In this document: positions 25,480 to 33,602 of the stretch, piece after piece
How positions within the stretch are numbered: the stretch's first letter is position 1
Layout of the letters: each line of letters starts with the position of its first letter
From: G963422745 sp965214285
GTDB taxonomy: Bacteria; Actinomycetota; Acidimicrobiia; Acidimicrobiales; Aldehydirespiratoraceae
DNA length: 64,000 nt
Direction of reading: 5' to 3'
Assembly (NCBI GenBank): GCA_965214285.1
Contig: OZ243946.1
Span: 1,550,001 to 1,614,000 of the forward strand
Notes under the pieces: generated by a model
Told to the model about the DNA's origin: nothing
The model's input: the letters and a program-made list of their open reading frames with translations, nothing else
The model's database searches: none
Position numbers and translations under genes: made by a program

Positions 25480-26289
25480 TCAGCCGGACTGCGCCAACAG
25501 CCGGATGAAGCGGACCGAGCCGACGGCCAGCAGTTCTTCGAGCCCGGTCGGGGAGGCGATCACCAGCGCGCCGGTCTCGCGGACCCGAATAGGCGTGCCC
25601 CGCGTGATGCCGTGAGGCAGCAGGCCGATCTCTGCAGGCTCGTTGATCTGGATGCAGCGTGCGCTATATGCCGCTGCCAGGGCGGCTGGGTCCTCGAGCA
25701 TCCCTGCAGCAGCACGAAGCTCGGCAACGAATGCGTCTTCGAGTGACGTCCTAGCCGTATCGGCTGACAGAGGTGCCATGTGCATCGAGAGGGCCGTGCC
25801 CTCTGAGGGGGCCTTGCCAACAGAGAGCGACATTCCCGCAGGAAGGGCCATGCGCACAGTGAGGATCGCGAACTCGACTTGCCCGGGGCCGAGCGTCGAA
25901 ATGGCTGTTGCCGCGACCTCGACAGCGGCCTCGGCTGCGGTCCCGCCTTCGGATTCGGGGCCTGCCGCTACCGAGTCCGGCCACACGACGCCGTGACGAG
26001 TGCCCAGCACCCTGTCCAGGGCTCTCGCCGCAGCCAGACCAGCAGCAAGCCATCCGGCCTCGCGGGCTCCCACGTCCAGATTCCGGGGGCGGGCAAGCAC
26101 CGCTACCGCAACGGCCTCGGGATGGCGCCAGTCGACACCGCCGCGGACCCTGGCCGCGATCTCGGTGCCCACGACCACAGCCGTGCCGTGAGGCGCCTGA
26201 TCCTGACGTGCCCACTGTTGCAGGAGCGCATCCGCTGAGATGGCGACAGCCGCCCGCCGGGTCAAGGGCGTCGCCGTGCTCTCGCTCAT
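25480..26289 (-). CDS. Degenerate biotin-protein-ligase-like protein, hydrogenase operon
   Basis: This is the last gene of the leftward hydrogenase operon. The order of segments follows BirA/BPL: GTEIAARVRGGVDWRHP where ligases have GRGRxGRxW, AVAVLARP, VVWPDSV where ligases have KWPND, and a C-terminal SH3-like RGTPIRVRETGALVIASPTG. The catalytic GRGRxGR loop and the KWPND lysine are both altered, so ligase activity is unlikely. The start is ATG 26289 with AGGA just ahead; a longer open frame exists upstream. It could be a ligand-binding or scaffold protein for hydrogenase maturation, but that is inference. I know of no characterised equivalent. Confidence 0.6.
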   Translation of the reverse strand: MSESTATPLTRRAAVAISADALLQQWARQDQAPHGTAVVVGTEIAARVRGGVDWRHPEAVAVAVLARPRNLDVGAREAGWLAAGLAAARALDRVLGTRHGVVWPDSVAAGPESEGGTAAEAAVEVAATAISTLGPGQVEFAILTVRMALPAGMSLSVGKAPSEGTALSMHMAPLSADTARTSLEDAFVAELRAAAGMLEDPAALAAAYSARCIQINEPAEIGLLPHGITRGTPIRVRETGALVIASPTGLEELLAVGSVRFIRLLAQSG

Positions 26290-26299
26290 GGGATCCTGC

Positions 26300-26737
26300 T
26301 CACTCGACGATCCTGGTTTGGAGCCGATGGACCCTCCACGAGGCATCACCGACGCGACCCAGGGTCAGCTCGCCGACCGGCCACGCACCCGTGCCCGGGA
26401 TCTCAGAAGCCGCAGCCAAGCCGACCACGACTGAGCCGTCATCGAGCGTCCTGATGTCGGTGCTCGGAGCGACCTGGGTGAGATCGACATGACGAAAGTC
26501 GCGGCGCAGGCCATGCGTCAGCTCTCGGAGAAAGGCCTCCCGGTCGGCGGGCCCGCATTGGTCCTGGCGCAGTCGACTGGCTGTCACGCGGTCGAGTCCC
26601 CTGTCCACGGCTACTGCCAGGACGGCGTCGCGGCCGAGCTTGCTGAGCAGGTCCCACACGGTCGTGTGCGCCCCCCACAGGACTGCCTCCAGAAAGGCCC
26701 GGGCACAGGCGACCGGATCGTCTGGCGAAGAAGTCAC
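26300..26737 (-). CDS. Hypothetical protein of hydrogenase operon (possible NTF2-like fold)
   Basis: The 145-residue product starts at GTG 26737, which overlaps the stop of the gene before it (GTGA), and ends ten bases before the next start. ACARAFLEAVLWGAHTTVWDLLSK, a helix pair followed by a C-terminal beta-rich half with GELTLGRVGDASWRVHRL, resembles SnoaL/NTF2-like folds, but the match is only by pattern. There are no obvious catalytic residues or metal ligands. Position in the operon is the only functional clue. Confidence 0.55.
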   Translation of the reverse strand: MTSSPDDPVACARAFLEAVLWGAHTTVWDLLSKLGRDAVLAVAVDRGLDRVTASRLRQDQCGPADREAFLRELTHGLRRDFRHVDLTQVAPSTDIRTLDDGSVVVGLAAASEIPGTGAWPVGELTLGRVGDASWRVHRLQTRIVE

Positions 26738-28086
26738 CAGCGTCTCCAGCCGTAGGACTCGAGCAGGTCGCGCACCCGCACTCGCTGAGGCCCGAACAGC
26801 GTGTCGTGGATCGCTTCGTCGAGGGCGCGGTCGAGCGATTCGGTATCGCTGCTCGCCTGGTGAGCCTGGCATACAGATGCAGCCGCGGCGTCGAGCATCG
26901 CTTCGGGCAGCTCCATCAGGACACCGAGCAGCTCCGGAAGAACCTTGCGATAGCCGTCGAGCGGCAGCTCGGCCAGACTGTCGGCGAGTGCGTCTGCTGC
27001 TGAGCACATTGCGGAATCGGGCAGGTCCGTCAGCCTGCCCAGACGCTCTCTCAGCAGATCGGTGCGCTCGGTGGGGGAGGCGTCGGTCAGGTGACGCGCC
27101 ACATGGGCCATCCGCGGTCGGGGCCCGTGCAAGGCGTCCAGGGCGGCCGTGACACGGGCCAGGGCATCATTGGCAGTCTGCCACTGGGTTGCATGCAGCC
27201 TTGGATCGAGGATCGTCAGGGCGGCCTCGAGATGATGCAGCGCCCGAGGGAGGTCTTCGGTCCTGCCGCTGCGCTCGACGGCGACTGCCAGGCTGTGTCG
27301 GGCGATGGCGTGCTGGAACGGGAACGCCGAAGCGGTGAACACGCTGAGAGCCTTCTGCAGAGCCCTGACTGCGGCGTCCAGCGACTCCGGCGACGCCGAA
27401 CGTCGATGCTGCTCCAGGTGAGCCGTGCCCAGCCCGTGGGAGGCCATGGCTGCCTGAGCGCTGTCGGGCTCGAAGATCGCCAGGGCCTTGCCGTAGTCGG
27501 CGATGGCGTCGAGCAGCTCGGTGGCGCCGCCGGAAGCCTGAAGCGCCTGGGCGCGGTTCACGAGCGCAGCGCCCAGCAGCCGCGACGCTTCTGCCCCTCC
27601 GTCAACTCGGTCAGCGACTATGTCAGCTCCGTCAACGCGGTCAGCTCTGTCAACGTGGTCGACCTGCGCCGTGAGCAGCTCGATCGCTCGGTTCAGCGGC
27701 TCCAGCGCAGCGCTCGTCCTCCCAGCCTCGGAGTGAATAAGCCCGACGTTCAGCAGCGTGCTCGCGACCTCGCTCGGGCTGGTCCGCGACTCGGCCAGTC
27801 CGGCGGCTTCGGCGAACAGCTCCGCGGCACGATCTCGCCGCCCGAGCATTCGCAGGCAGTTGGCCGCAACCGTGAGGATCCGGCTGTGTTCGAGGGGAGC
27901 ACGCTCGGCGGTCAGGATCCGTCCCGCTTGGTCGAGCATCGCCAGGGCCGAGGTGATCTCGTCGGGCGTGGAGGCCGTCTCGCTGCGAGCCAGCCCCAGG
28001 CGGTACTGCGCCATTGCCCAGCGGTCGGGATCGTCCTTGCGGCTCAGGTCTGCGACTGCGGCCTCGAGTCGGGCGAGGTCATCCAC
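26734..28086 (-). CDS. TPR-like helical repeat protein of hydrogenase operon
   Basis: This is an alpha-helical protein of about 450 residues with tetratricopeptide-like repeats: AMAQYRLGLARSE, AANCLRMLGRRDRAAELFAEA, LLNVGLIHSEAGRTSAALEPLNRA and a later ALHHLEAALTILDP. The GTG start at 28086 overlaps the protease gene stop by eight bases. One inter-repeat loop carries a VD-rich insertion (codons 27601-27660) made of GTCAAC/GGTCAGC repeats. TPR proteins are reported companions of high-affinity hydrogenase clusters; a scaffold role is inferred. Confidence 0.65.
   Translation of the reverse strand: MDDLARLEAAVADLSRKDDPDRWAMAQYRLGLARSETASTPDEITSALAMLDQAGRILTAERAPLEHSRILTVAANCLRMLGRRDRAAELFAEAAGLAESRTSPSEVASTLLNVGLIHSEAGRTSAALEPLNRAIELLTAQVDHVDRADRVDGADIVADRVDGGAEASRLLGAALVNRAQALQASGGATELLDAIADYGKALAIFEPDSAQAAMASHGLGTAHLEQHRRSASPESLDAAVRALQKALSVFTASAFPFQHAIARHSLAVAVERSGRTEDLPRALHHLEAALTILDPRLHATQWQTANDALARVTAALDALHGPRPRMAHVARHLTDASPTERTDLLRERLGRLTDLPDSAMCSAADALADSLAELPLDGYRKVLPELLGVLMELPEAMLDAAAASVCQAHQASSDTESLDRALDEAIHDTLFGPQRVRVRDLLESYGWRRW
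27601..27660 (+). repeat. GTCAACxCGGTCAGC-type imperfect tandem repeat inside the TPR gene
   Basis: GTCAACTCGGTCAGC, GTCAGCTCC, GTCAACGCGGTCAGC and GTCAACGTGGTCGAC follow one another in frame. On the coding strand they give a run of Val-Asp-Arg/His-Ala residues that interrupts the helical repeats. Confidence 0.7.
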
Positions 28087-28624
28087 GGCGAGTCCGCTCT
28101 TGACCCGTCGCCTGCACCCCAGGACGAGCCCCGAGCCCGCGGATGCAGCGCTCGATCTCGGCCAGTGCTGTCTCCACGGCATGCTCGACCACGGGAGTGA
28201 GGCCGATCTCGAGGGAATCCAGTTCGAGCGGCTGACAGCCGATGATGAAGGTCTGCTCGGGCAGCACTCCAACCGCACGGGCGACCATGAGGGCTCGTTC
28301 AGGCGTGGCCAGGTGGATGTCCGCGAGCTTGTCGTGGCGGTGCTCGACCGTCATCTCGGCGACATCGACCACGTCGGCCTCGATCACCATGACCGTCCCC
28401 GGCCGGCGTCCGCGGTCGACGGTGTCGACCACCAGCAAGGCGTCGTATCCGGCCATCAACTCGTGGACGAGATGGATGCCGCCTATGCCCGTCTCGGCGA
28501 TGCTCACGCCCTCGGGCAACGCCTTGGACGCCAGCCTGCGAACGACCGCCACCCCGAACCCGTCGTCGCCGTGCAGCACGTTGCCGACGCCTGCCACCAG
28601 CACGCGCAATGCGCTCACGGACAT
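28079..28624 (-). CDS. [NiFe]-hydrogenase maturation peptidase (M52, HyaD/HycI-like)
   Basis: M52 endopeptidases cut the C-terminal tail off the large subunit after Ni insertion. VLVAGVGNVLHGDDGFGVAV carries the family GxGNxLxxDDGxG motif with the metal-binding acid, LLVVDTVDRGRRPGTV the second Asp, and HLATPERAL the His. The 181-residue product is of normal size. ATG 28624 is chosen; GTG 28618, which overlaps the upstream stop as GTGA, is equally plausible. Its substrate should be the large subunit encoded at 30355-32244. Confidence 0.85.
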   Translation of the reverse strand: MSVSALRVLVAGVGNVLHGDDGFGVAVVRRLASKALPEGVSIAETGIGGIHLVHELMAGYDALLVVDTVDRGRRPGTVMVIEADVVDVAEMTVEHRHDKLADIHLATPERALMVARAVGVLPEQTFIIGCQPLELDSLEIGLTPVVEHAVETALAEIERCIRGLGARPGVQATGQERTRRG

Positions 28625-29115
28625 GGGCGCTCGGCTGCCCGGACAGCGTATCCGTGGGTCACCCACCATGCGATGTAGTCCTCGAGCTCGGCCCAGGCAG
28701 CATCGTCGAGCTGCTCGCGCACGTGCTCGTGGCGCTTGTCCAGCTCGGCGGCGATGATCCGGTCGAGAGCCGCGATGGTCGCCTCGGCTGACAGCAGGGT
28801 GACACTGCTGGCGTCGCCGCATCTCAGTGCCTCGGCAAGCGTCGCGGCTGCGGTCTCGTAGTCGTCGACGGAGTGCTCCTCGGGGTCGATGGAGGTGCCA
28901 TCCACGACCTGCTCCTCGGCGCGTCGCAGGCAGTATCCGACGAGCATGGCCGTGCCGGCCCAGTCGGCGATCTCGGAGACCGGCTGGCGGCCGCGCTCTT
29001 GCTCGAAGCGGGCCTGGCGGTAGCGGTGAGCGGGCTGGGTCATCGGATGGGTCTGGGCGAGGGCCCGCGCCCTGAAGCAGAGCTCGTCGATGTCGGCAGC
29101 GCCTTGGTCGCTCAC
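28615..29115 (-). CDS. Hypothetical helical protein of hydrogenase operon
   Basis: The 166-residue product starts at GTG 29115, which overlaps the NifU-like gene stop (GTGA). It is mostly alpha-helical, with an N-terminal Arg/Gln-rich helix, SEIADWAGTAMLVGYCLRRAEE and a C-terminal LDDAAWAELEDYIAWWVTHGY. There is no recognisable cofactor motif. The tight coupling implies that it belongs to hydrogenase assembly or function. Confidence 0.55.
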   Translation of the reverse strand: MSDQGAADIDELCFRARALAQTHPMTQPAHRYRQARFEQERGRQPVSEIADWAGTAMLVGYCLRRAEEQVVDGTSIDPEEHSVDDYETAAATLAEALRCGDASSVTLLSAEATIAALDRIIAAELDKRHEHVREQLDDAAWAELEDYIAWWVTHGYAVRAAERPCP

Positions 29116-29801
29116 GACACCGGCGGAGGAGACGACAGCGAGTCCTTCCTCTGAATCCCTAGCCCGCTGACGATCTGGCCGTCGGCAGGCGGGGGGTGCG
29201 GGGCCTCGGTGGCATCTTCGAGCTCCACTCGGCGGAAATCGATCCACTGCTCGCGCAGGGCGACCTCGATGCGGTGCCTGACGGTTTCGTCGGCGGCTGT
29301 GCAGCCGTTGCAGGTTCCGTGCATCCGCAGGTGCACCACGCCGTCCTCCACCGAGCGAACCTCCACGTCGCCTCCGTGGGAGTGAATGTAGGGGCGCACG
29401 GTGTCCAGAGCCTGCTGCACGGTGCGCTCGACTGCGGACGCGTCGACGTCGACCCCGAGGCCGTAGGTGTCCAGCAGCTCGCCGACCACGGGATCGAGCG
29501 CGGCTTGCTCGAGGAACAGATCGCCCCGCCACTGCCGCACCATCTCCACGAAACGGCCGAGGCCTTCGCGGTGGAAGGCATCGAGCCAGTCGAGCAGCTC
29601 CTCGAGGTCCTCTCGCACGTCTGCGTGAGGCTGGGTCATGAGGTCGCCGGTCAGGGCGGCGACCCGGTCCAGGATCTCGCCGTAGGCCAGCTCAGCGGGC
29701 GGCGGGGTGCTTCCGGGCTGGAGCGAGCCGCTCTGGGCAGGCGGCGAGACGGCCTCGGACTGCGGGGAGACTTCGGGCCTTGTCGGGCTGTCTCGGCTCA
29801 C
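29112..29801 (-). CDS. NifU-like Fe-S scaffold domain protein
   Basis: The C-terminal part is a NifU/Nfu domain: VRPYIHSHGGDVEVRSVED and GTCNGCTAADETVRHRIE with the CxxC that binds a [4Fe-4S] cluster. The N-terminal 110 residues are helical (LDRVAALTGDLM, LLDWLDAFHREGLGRFVEMV) and not part of Nfu. It probably delivers or repairs Fe-S clusters of the hydrogenase small subunit. GTG 29801 overlaps the preceding stop, and the 18-bp duplication at that junction lies across the start codon. Confidence 0.8.
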   Translation of the reverse strand: MSRDSPTRPEVSPQSEAVSPPAQSGSLQPGSTPPPAELAYGEILDRVAALTGDLMTQPHADVREDLEELLDWLDAFHREGLGRFVEMVRQWRGDLFLEQAALDPVVGELLDTYGLGVDVDASAVERTVQQALDTVRPYIHSHGGDVEVRSVEDGVVHLRMHGTCNGCTAADETVRHRIEVALREQWIDFRRVELEDATEAPHPPPADGQIVSGLGIQRKDSLSSPPPVS

Positions 29802-29819
29802 CGGGCTGTCTCGGCTTGC
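29784..29819 (-). repeat. 18-bp direct duplication across a coupled stop/start
   Basis: CGGGCTGTCTCGGCTCAC (29784-29801) is followed directly by CGGGCTGTCTCGGCTTGC (29802-29819), 16 of 18 identical. The duplication spans the end of the upstream peptidase-like gene and the GTG start of the NifU-like gene. Confidence 0.85.
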
Positions 29820-30358
29820 ACGATGGCCAGCACCTCGGCCACGGCGTCCTCCACGGACGCCGAAAACCCCCAGCCGAAGTCGCGTTCAGCCGGTTCGACC
29901 TCGATCACCACGGTGTCTTCGGGCAGGGCGTCCCAGTGACGACATACCGCCAGGGTGTGGTCAAGGTCGATGATCCCGCCCACGGACTCGGCGAGCCGCT
30001 CGTGGATCTCCGCGGCGTCGGGGCGAGGTGCGTCTCGAAGGGCATAGCGGCGAATGGTGCCGGCTGGGTCGGCACCGCGCGGCATGCAGCCCAGCAGGAT
30101 GACGCGGCGCGGCTCCAGTTCCTGAAGCCGGTGCAGGACCCGATGAGCGGCATAGGACAGGTCTTCGAGGATCACGTCGTCAGCCCAGGCCAGCTTTGCT
30201 GCACGGGTCAGCCAGTTGGTCCCGAAGTCGAGGTCGCGCAGCCAGGGAAGGCCGATCCCGCCTACCAGAACGCAGCCTTTGGATGCTGTGCTGCCCGAGC
30301 GGACCTGTGATCCCGGGCCCAGCAGGGCGTCGAGGATGCGATCCCGCTCCTCTGTCAC
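29798..30358 (-). CDS. Divergent hydrogenase maturation peptidase-like protein
   Basis: The 186-residue product is a second M52-like protein. VLVGGIGLPWLRDLDFGTNW corresponds to GxGNxLxxDDGxG with the Asn replaced, WADDVILEDLSYAAHRVLHRL to the second strand-helix, and RRVILLGCMPRGAD to the third. The changed first motif means peptidase activity is doubtful; it may be a chaperone-like partner. GTG 30358 overlaps the large-subunit stop, so it is translated straight after its presumed client. Confidence 0.65.
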   Translation of the reverse strand: MTEERDRILDALLGPGSQVRSGSTASKGCVLVGGIGLPWLRDLDFGTNWLTRAAKLAWADDVILEDLSYAAHRVLHRLQELEPRRVILLGCMPRGADPAGTIRRYALRDAPRPDAAEIHERLAESVGGIIDLDHTLAVCRHWDALPEDTVVIEVEPAERDFGWGFSASVEDAVAEVLAIVQAETAR

Positions 30359-32244
30359 TCCAGCGTGCACCCGCACGAGTTGACCTCGCGGCTGATGATG
30401 CCCCGGCCGGTGTCCATGTGGGTCGTGCACGGCATGCACGGGTCGAAGCTGCGAATGGCCCGCAGGATGTCGATTCCCTTGATGTCGTCGTCGGCGACGC
30501 TCTCGAGAATCGGGGTGCCGACGATGGCCTCTTCGTATGGCCCCGGGCCGTCGAATGGGTCACGTGGCGAGGCGTTCCAGGTGGAGGGCGTGTTGATCTG
30601 GTAGTTCAGGAGCCGGCCCTTGTCCATGTGCATGTGGTGCGTGAGGTAGCCGCGCCCGGCTTCCCAGACGCCCACCGAGACCCGCTCGTCCTGCGGCACC
30701 TTGAACTTGGTGGACACCGCCGTCTCGCCCTTGCGCCAGTACTCGAAAGCCTGCATCAGACAGATCATGCCGATGGCAGCGGTGAAGCCGACGCCGTAGG
30801 CCCGTCCCCGGTTGCGCTCGAACGCATTGAGCTTCTCGGGCACCTTCCACTCGAGCTCCGTCTCGGGGAGGTCGTGAGCCGGCAGCAGGATCCGGAGCCC
30901 GTCGCCGGTCGCTTCGAGGTAGGGGTTCTCAGGCAGCTGCCTGGCGGCAGCGGTAGTCCACATGCGCCCGTAGACGCCTGTCTCCATTGCGATCCGGTCC
31001 CATCGCGGGGCCGTGCTCCAGGAGTACTTCTCCTTGAAGTTCTTGCCCTCGGGGCGCGGGATCGTCTCCTTGTTCCAGGCGTGGTACGGCGACAGCGGGT
31101 TGCCGAGTTCGTCGGTCCGAAAACGGCGCTGCCCGTTGGCGGTGGTCCAGTCGTCGTAGTAGGAGTGCTCCACGAACTCCTCGATCCCCATGTTGATCTC
31201 GGTGATCTTGGTGGTCAGCAACTCGCCGTCGTTGATCACGCCAGGTGCCGAGTAGCGGGCCTGGCCCCACTCGTCGATGTTGGCGAAAGTGGCGTCGTAG
31301 ACCTCGGGGTTGTCCCAGATCCCGGTCTGGATCACATTGGACGCACGGGCGCCCACCTCCGCGTAGGCGGGGTCGGCTTCGAGGAAGAAGTCGCAGATGT
31401 CGTCCCAGATTCCGGCAAGTCGCTTGGCGTAGTCGAAGATCCTGCCCAGATTGGCGTAGTACTCGTTGAAGGTGCTGGTGCTCACCGTGGTGGACACGCC
31501 GCCGGGCACCAGGGTGGACGGGTGCGGGTACTTGCCGAACATGAGGGTGCACATGGTCCGGGCGATGCGGGTGTACTCCAGCGCCTCCAGGTAGATCGAG
31601 CCCTCCAGCGGGTTGAACCCGTCCATGAGGTCCTTGACCGTCCGGTAGCCGTGGACGTCGGCGTGCGCGGCGGGCGTGTTCTCGGCGCGCCTGACGAGCT
31701 CCGGGTTGGTGACCGACACGATCGCCGTGGAGTAGTCCGGCCCGGCGAGCAGGCCAAGGTGCAGCGGGTGGTCGTAGAACATCTCGGCGACCTCGCCGAG
31801 ATTGCGGACGCAGACCCCGAGCGGCGGAGGCTTGATCCCGAAGGCCATCTCGATGCCCAGCGAGGAGACCGTCGAGTGAACGCCGCCGCAGACGCCGCAC
31901 GCACGGCTGGAGATGTCGATGGCGTCACGAGGATCGCGGCCCGCGAGGATGATCTCGTAGCCCCGGAAGAGCATCGCCATCGAATGGGCGTCGACAGCGG
32001 TGCGCGTCTCGAGATCGAGCACCGTGTGCACGGCCAGAGCGCCTGCGACCCGGGTGACAGGGTCGATGCTCCATTCGCGCAGCCTCGGCGGAGCAGCCGG
32101 CGCACCGGCGCTGCCCCGGTTCTGTGCGCTGCGGACGTAGTCGCGTGGCTCGGCTACGGCCACGGCATAAGGGTCCGCCATGCCCTCGACGAGCCTGGCT
32201 CGGCCGTTCGAGTCGAATTCGATGGGCAGATTCTTGAAGCACAT
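30355..32244 (-). CDS. [NiFe]-hydrogenase large subunit, high-affinity uptake type
   Basis: This is the catalytic Ni-Fe subunit. The L1 motif RACGVCGGVH places Cys116, Cys119 and His123; the L2 motif DPCMPCTTH places Cys603, Cys606 and His609. Processing after His609 would release a 20-residue tail ending NSCGCTLE. LFRGYEIILAGRDPRDA, SPRDPFDGPGPYEEA and ELEWKVP match the group 1h (Hhy) type and its close relatives. The L1 sequence differs from the CGICGDNH that I recall for 1h, so a sister group (1l) is possible. All four Ni ligands are Cys, not Sec. It lies five bases after the small-subunit stop. Confidence 0.93.
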   Translation of the reverse strand: MCFKNLPIEFDSNGRARLVEGMADPYAVAVAEPRDYVRSAQNRGSAGAPAAPPRLREWSIDPVTRVAGALAVHTVLDLETRTAVDAHSMAMLFRGYEIILAGRDPRDAIDISSRACGVCGGVHSTVSSLGIEMAFGIKPPPLGVCVRNLGEVAEMFYDHPLHLGLLAGPDYSTAIVSVTNPELVRRAENTPAAHADVHGYRTVKDLMDGFNPLEGSIYLEALEYTRIARTMCTLMFGKYPHPSTLVPGGVSTTVSTSTFNEYYANLGRIFDYAKRLAGIWDDICDFFLEADPAYAEVGARASNVIQTGIWDNPEVYDATFANIDEWGQARYSAPGVINDGELLTTKITEINMGIEEFVEHSYYDDWTTANGQRRFRTDELGNPLSPYHAWNKETIPRPEGKNFKEKYSWSTAPRWDRIAMETGVYGRMWTTAAARQLPENPYLEATGDGLRILLPAHDLPETELEWKVPEKLNAFERNRGRAYGVGFTAAIGMICLMQAFEYWRKGETAVSTKFKVPQDERVSVGVWEAGRGYLTHHMHMDKGRLLNYQINTPSTWNASPRDPFDGPGPYEEAIVGTPILESVADDDIKGIDILRAIRSFDPCMPCTTHMDTGRGIISREVNSCGCTLE

Positions 32245-32249
32245 GGCGC

Positions 32250-33485
32250 TCAGCGCCCTCCTTGGTGCGAGTGCTGCTTGCGGGAGTAGAGCCTGTGGAC
32301 GAGCCGCTCCGCACCGACGGGCCTGGTGTTGTAGCGGCCCCAGCCGCTGGGCAGGTCACGGGTGTCATCCCAGCGCTTCGAGCGCATCTTGTCCCGCTGG
32401 GACAGGTAGCGCATCCGGCGGATGAAGCCGCCGAGGACGCGGTTGGTGTTGGTGGAAAGCAGGGCGCCAGGCGGGCGCTCGTAGATCGGGGAGAACTTGT
32501 CGGGGAACCCGGGCATCGTGCAGCCGATGCAGATGCCGCCCATGTTCATGCAGCCCCCATGGCCGTCGACGATGCCGCGCTCGGCGATGTTGCACTGCAC
32601 CACCGGACCCCAGCAGCCCAGCTCGACCAGGCACTCCTTGTCCCCGTAGGAGTGGGCGAACACGCCCTCCTCGTAGTAGCCGGCACGCGGGCAGTGCCGG
32701 TGAACCGTCTCGGTGAACAGCCAGGCCGGTCGGCCGAGCTCGTCGAACTCGGGCAGCGGGGCCAGGCCGTTGAGGAAGAGCAGGGCCGCTGCCGCCGTCT
32801 CGGTGATGTTGTCGCCGATGGGCGAGCAGCCGGGGATGTTGACGACGGGCAGCCCCAGCGTCGAGCGGTAGTCCTTGCCGAGGTGGTCCATCACGCCCAT
32901 GGCGTTGGTCGGGTTGCCCGCTGCCGCCGGTATGCCGCCCCAGGTGGCGCAGGTGCCGATGGCGAGCACCGCGGCCGCGCCCGGCGCCATCCTGTCGAGC
33001 CATTCGAGGCTGGTGATCTGGCGACCGTCGTGGGGGTCCTCTCCCAGGCCCATCCAGTAGCCGTGCTCGCCGGAGACGGTCTCGTCCATGATCGAGCCCT
33101 CCCAGGCGATGATGTAGGGAGCGTCGAGCTGCCCATCGGCGGCCATGCGGAGGTTCTCGGTCCACTCCGGGCCCGATTCCACCGACAGCACAGTGTGGAC
33201 CAGCTCCACTCGGGGAAGGCCCGGAACGCGGCCGTTGAGCAGATCCTCCACTCGGGGGTGCGTTGCGCCGGAGATGGCGATGGTGCAGCCGTCGCAGCTC
33301 GCGCCGACGATCCAGAACAGGTAGACCTTCTCGAGCGGCCCTTGGGACACCCGCTCGTCGCGCTTGGGAGTCCGTCTGCTTCGCAAGGCGACAGGGGCCA
33401 AGGGGTCGCTGCTGTCGGTGATGAGCGGCTTGGGCTCGATCGTCCGGTGCGCAACACCTGGCATGGTCTTGGTGTACTGGGTCAC
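32250..33485 (-). CDS. [NiFe]-hydrogenase small subunit
   Basis: This is the electron-transfer subunit with three Fe-S clusters. The proximal-cluster ligands are in IVGASCDGCTIAISGATHP (Cys64, Cys67), IGTCATWGG and IPGCSPIGDN. The others are in HRHCPRAGYYEEG, KECLVELGCWGP, QCN and CMNMGGICIGCTMPGFPD. There is no twin-arginine signal or C-terminal membrane helix, so the dimer should stay on the cytoplasmic side. GTG 33485 has GAGGGGAG upstream. The N-terminal 50 residues are an extension. As I recall, group 1h enzymes have CDGD here rather than CDGC; this one keeps all four Cys. Confidence 0.92.
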   Translation of the reverse strand: MTQYTKTMPGVAHRTIEPKPLITDSSDPLAPVALRSRRTPKRDERVSQGPLEKVYLFWIVGASCDGCTIAISGATHPRVEDLLNGRVPGLPRVELVHTVLSVESGPEWTENLRMAADGQLDAPYIIAWEGSIMDETVSGEHGYWMGLGEDPHDGRQITSLEWLDRMAPGAAAVLAIGTCATWGGIPAAAGNPTNAMGVMDHLGKDYRSTLGLPVVNIPGCSPIGDNITETAAAALLFLNGLAPLPEFDELGRPAWLFTETVHRHCPRAGYYEEGVFAHSYGDKECLVELGCWGPVVQCNIAERGIVDGHGGCMNMGGICIGCTMPGFPDKFSPIYERPPGALLSTNTNRVLGGFIRRMRYLSQRDKMRSKRWDDTRDLPSGWGRYNTRPVGAERLVHRLYSRKQHSHQGGR

Positions 33486-33534
33486 TCGACACTCCCCTCG
33501 GCGGGCCTGCTCGGATCCTTCGGACGAGCCTAAT

Positions 33535-33559
33535 CGCTAGATGCAGCTAGCATATAGCG
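33535..33559. promoter_or_regulatory. Palindromic operator, site 1 (hydrogenase divergent promoter)
   Basis: CGCTAGATGC, a 5-bp spacer and GCATATAGCG form an inverted repeat with 9 of 10 paired positions. It lies 50 bp from the small-subunit start and 44 bp from the first membrane-protein start, in the only gap between the two divergent operons. The same sequence recurs at 42867 and 50496. Confidence 0.75.
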
Positions 33560-33602
33560 CAGTTGTGGTCTATGCTGGATGCACACGAGACCAGGGGGTC
33601 AA

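Noticed and set aside
30196..32289. Plus-strand open frame opposite the hydrogenase large subunit.
   Set aside because: It is a shadow of the codon bias on the other strand; the minus strand encodes all hydrogenase motifs.
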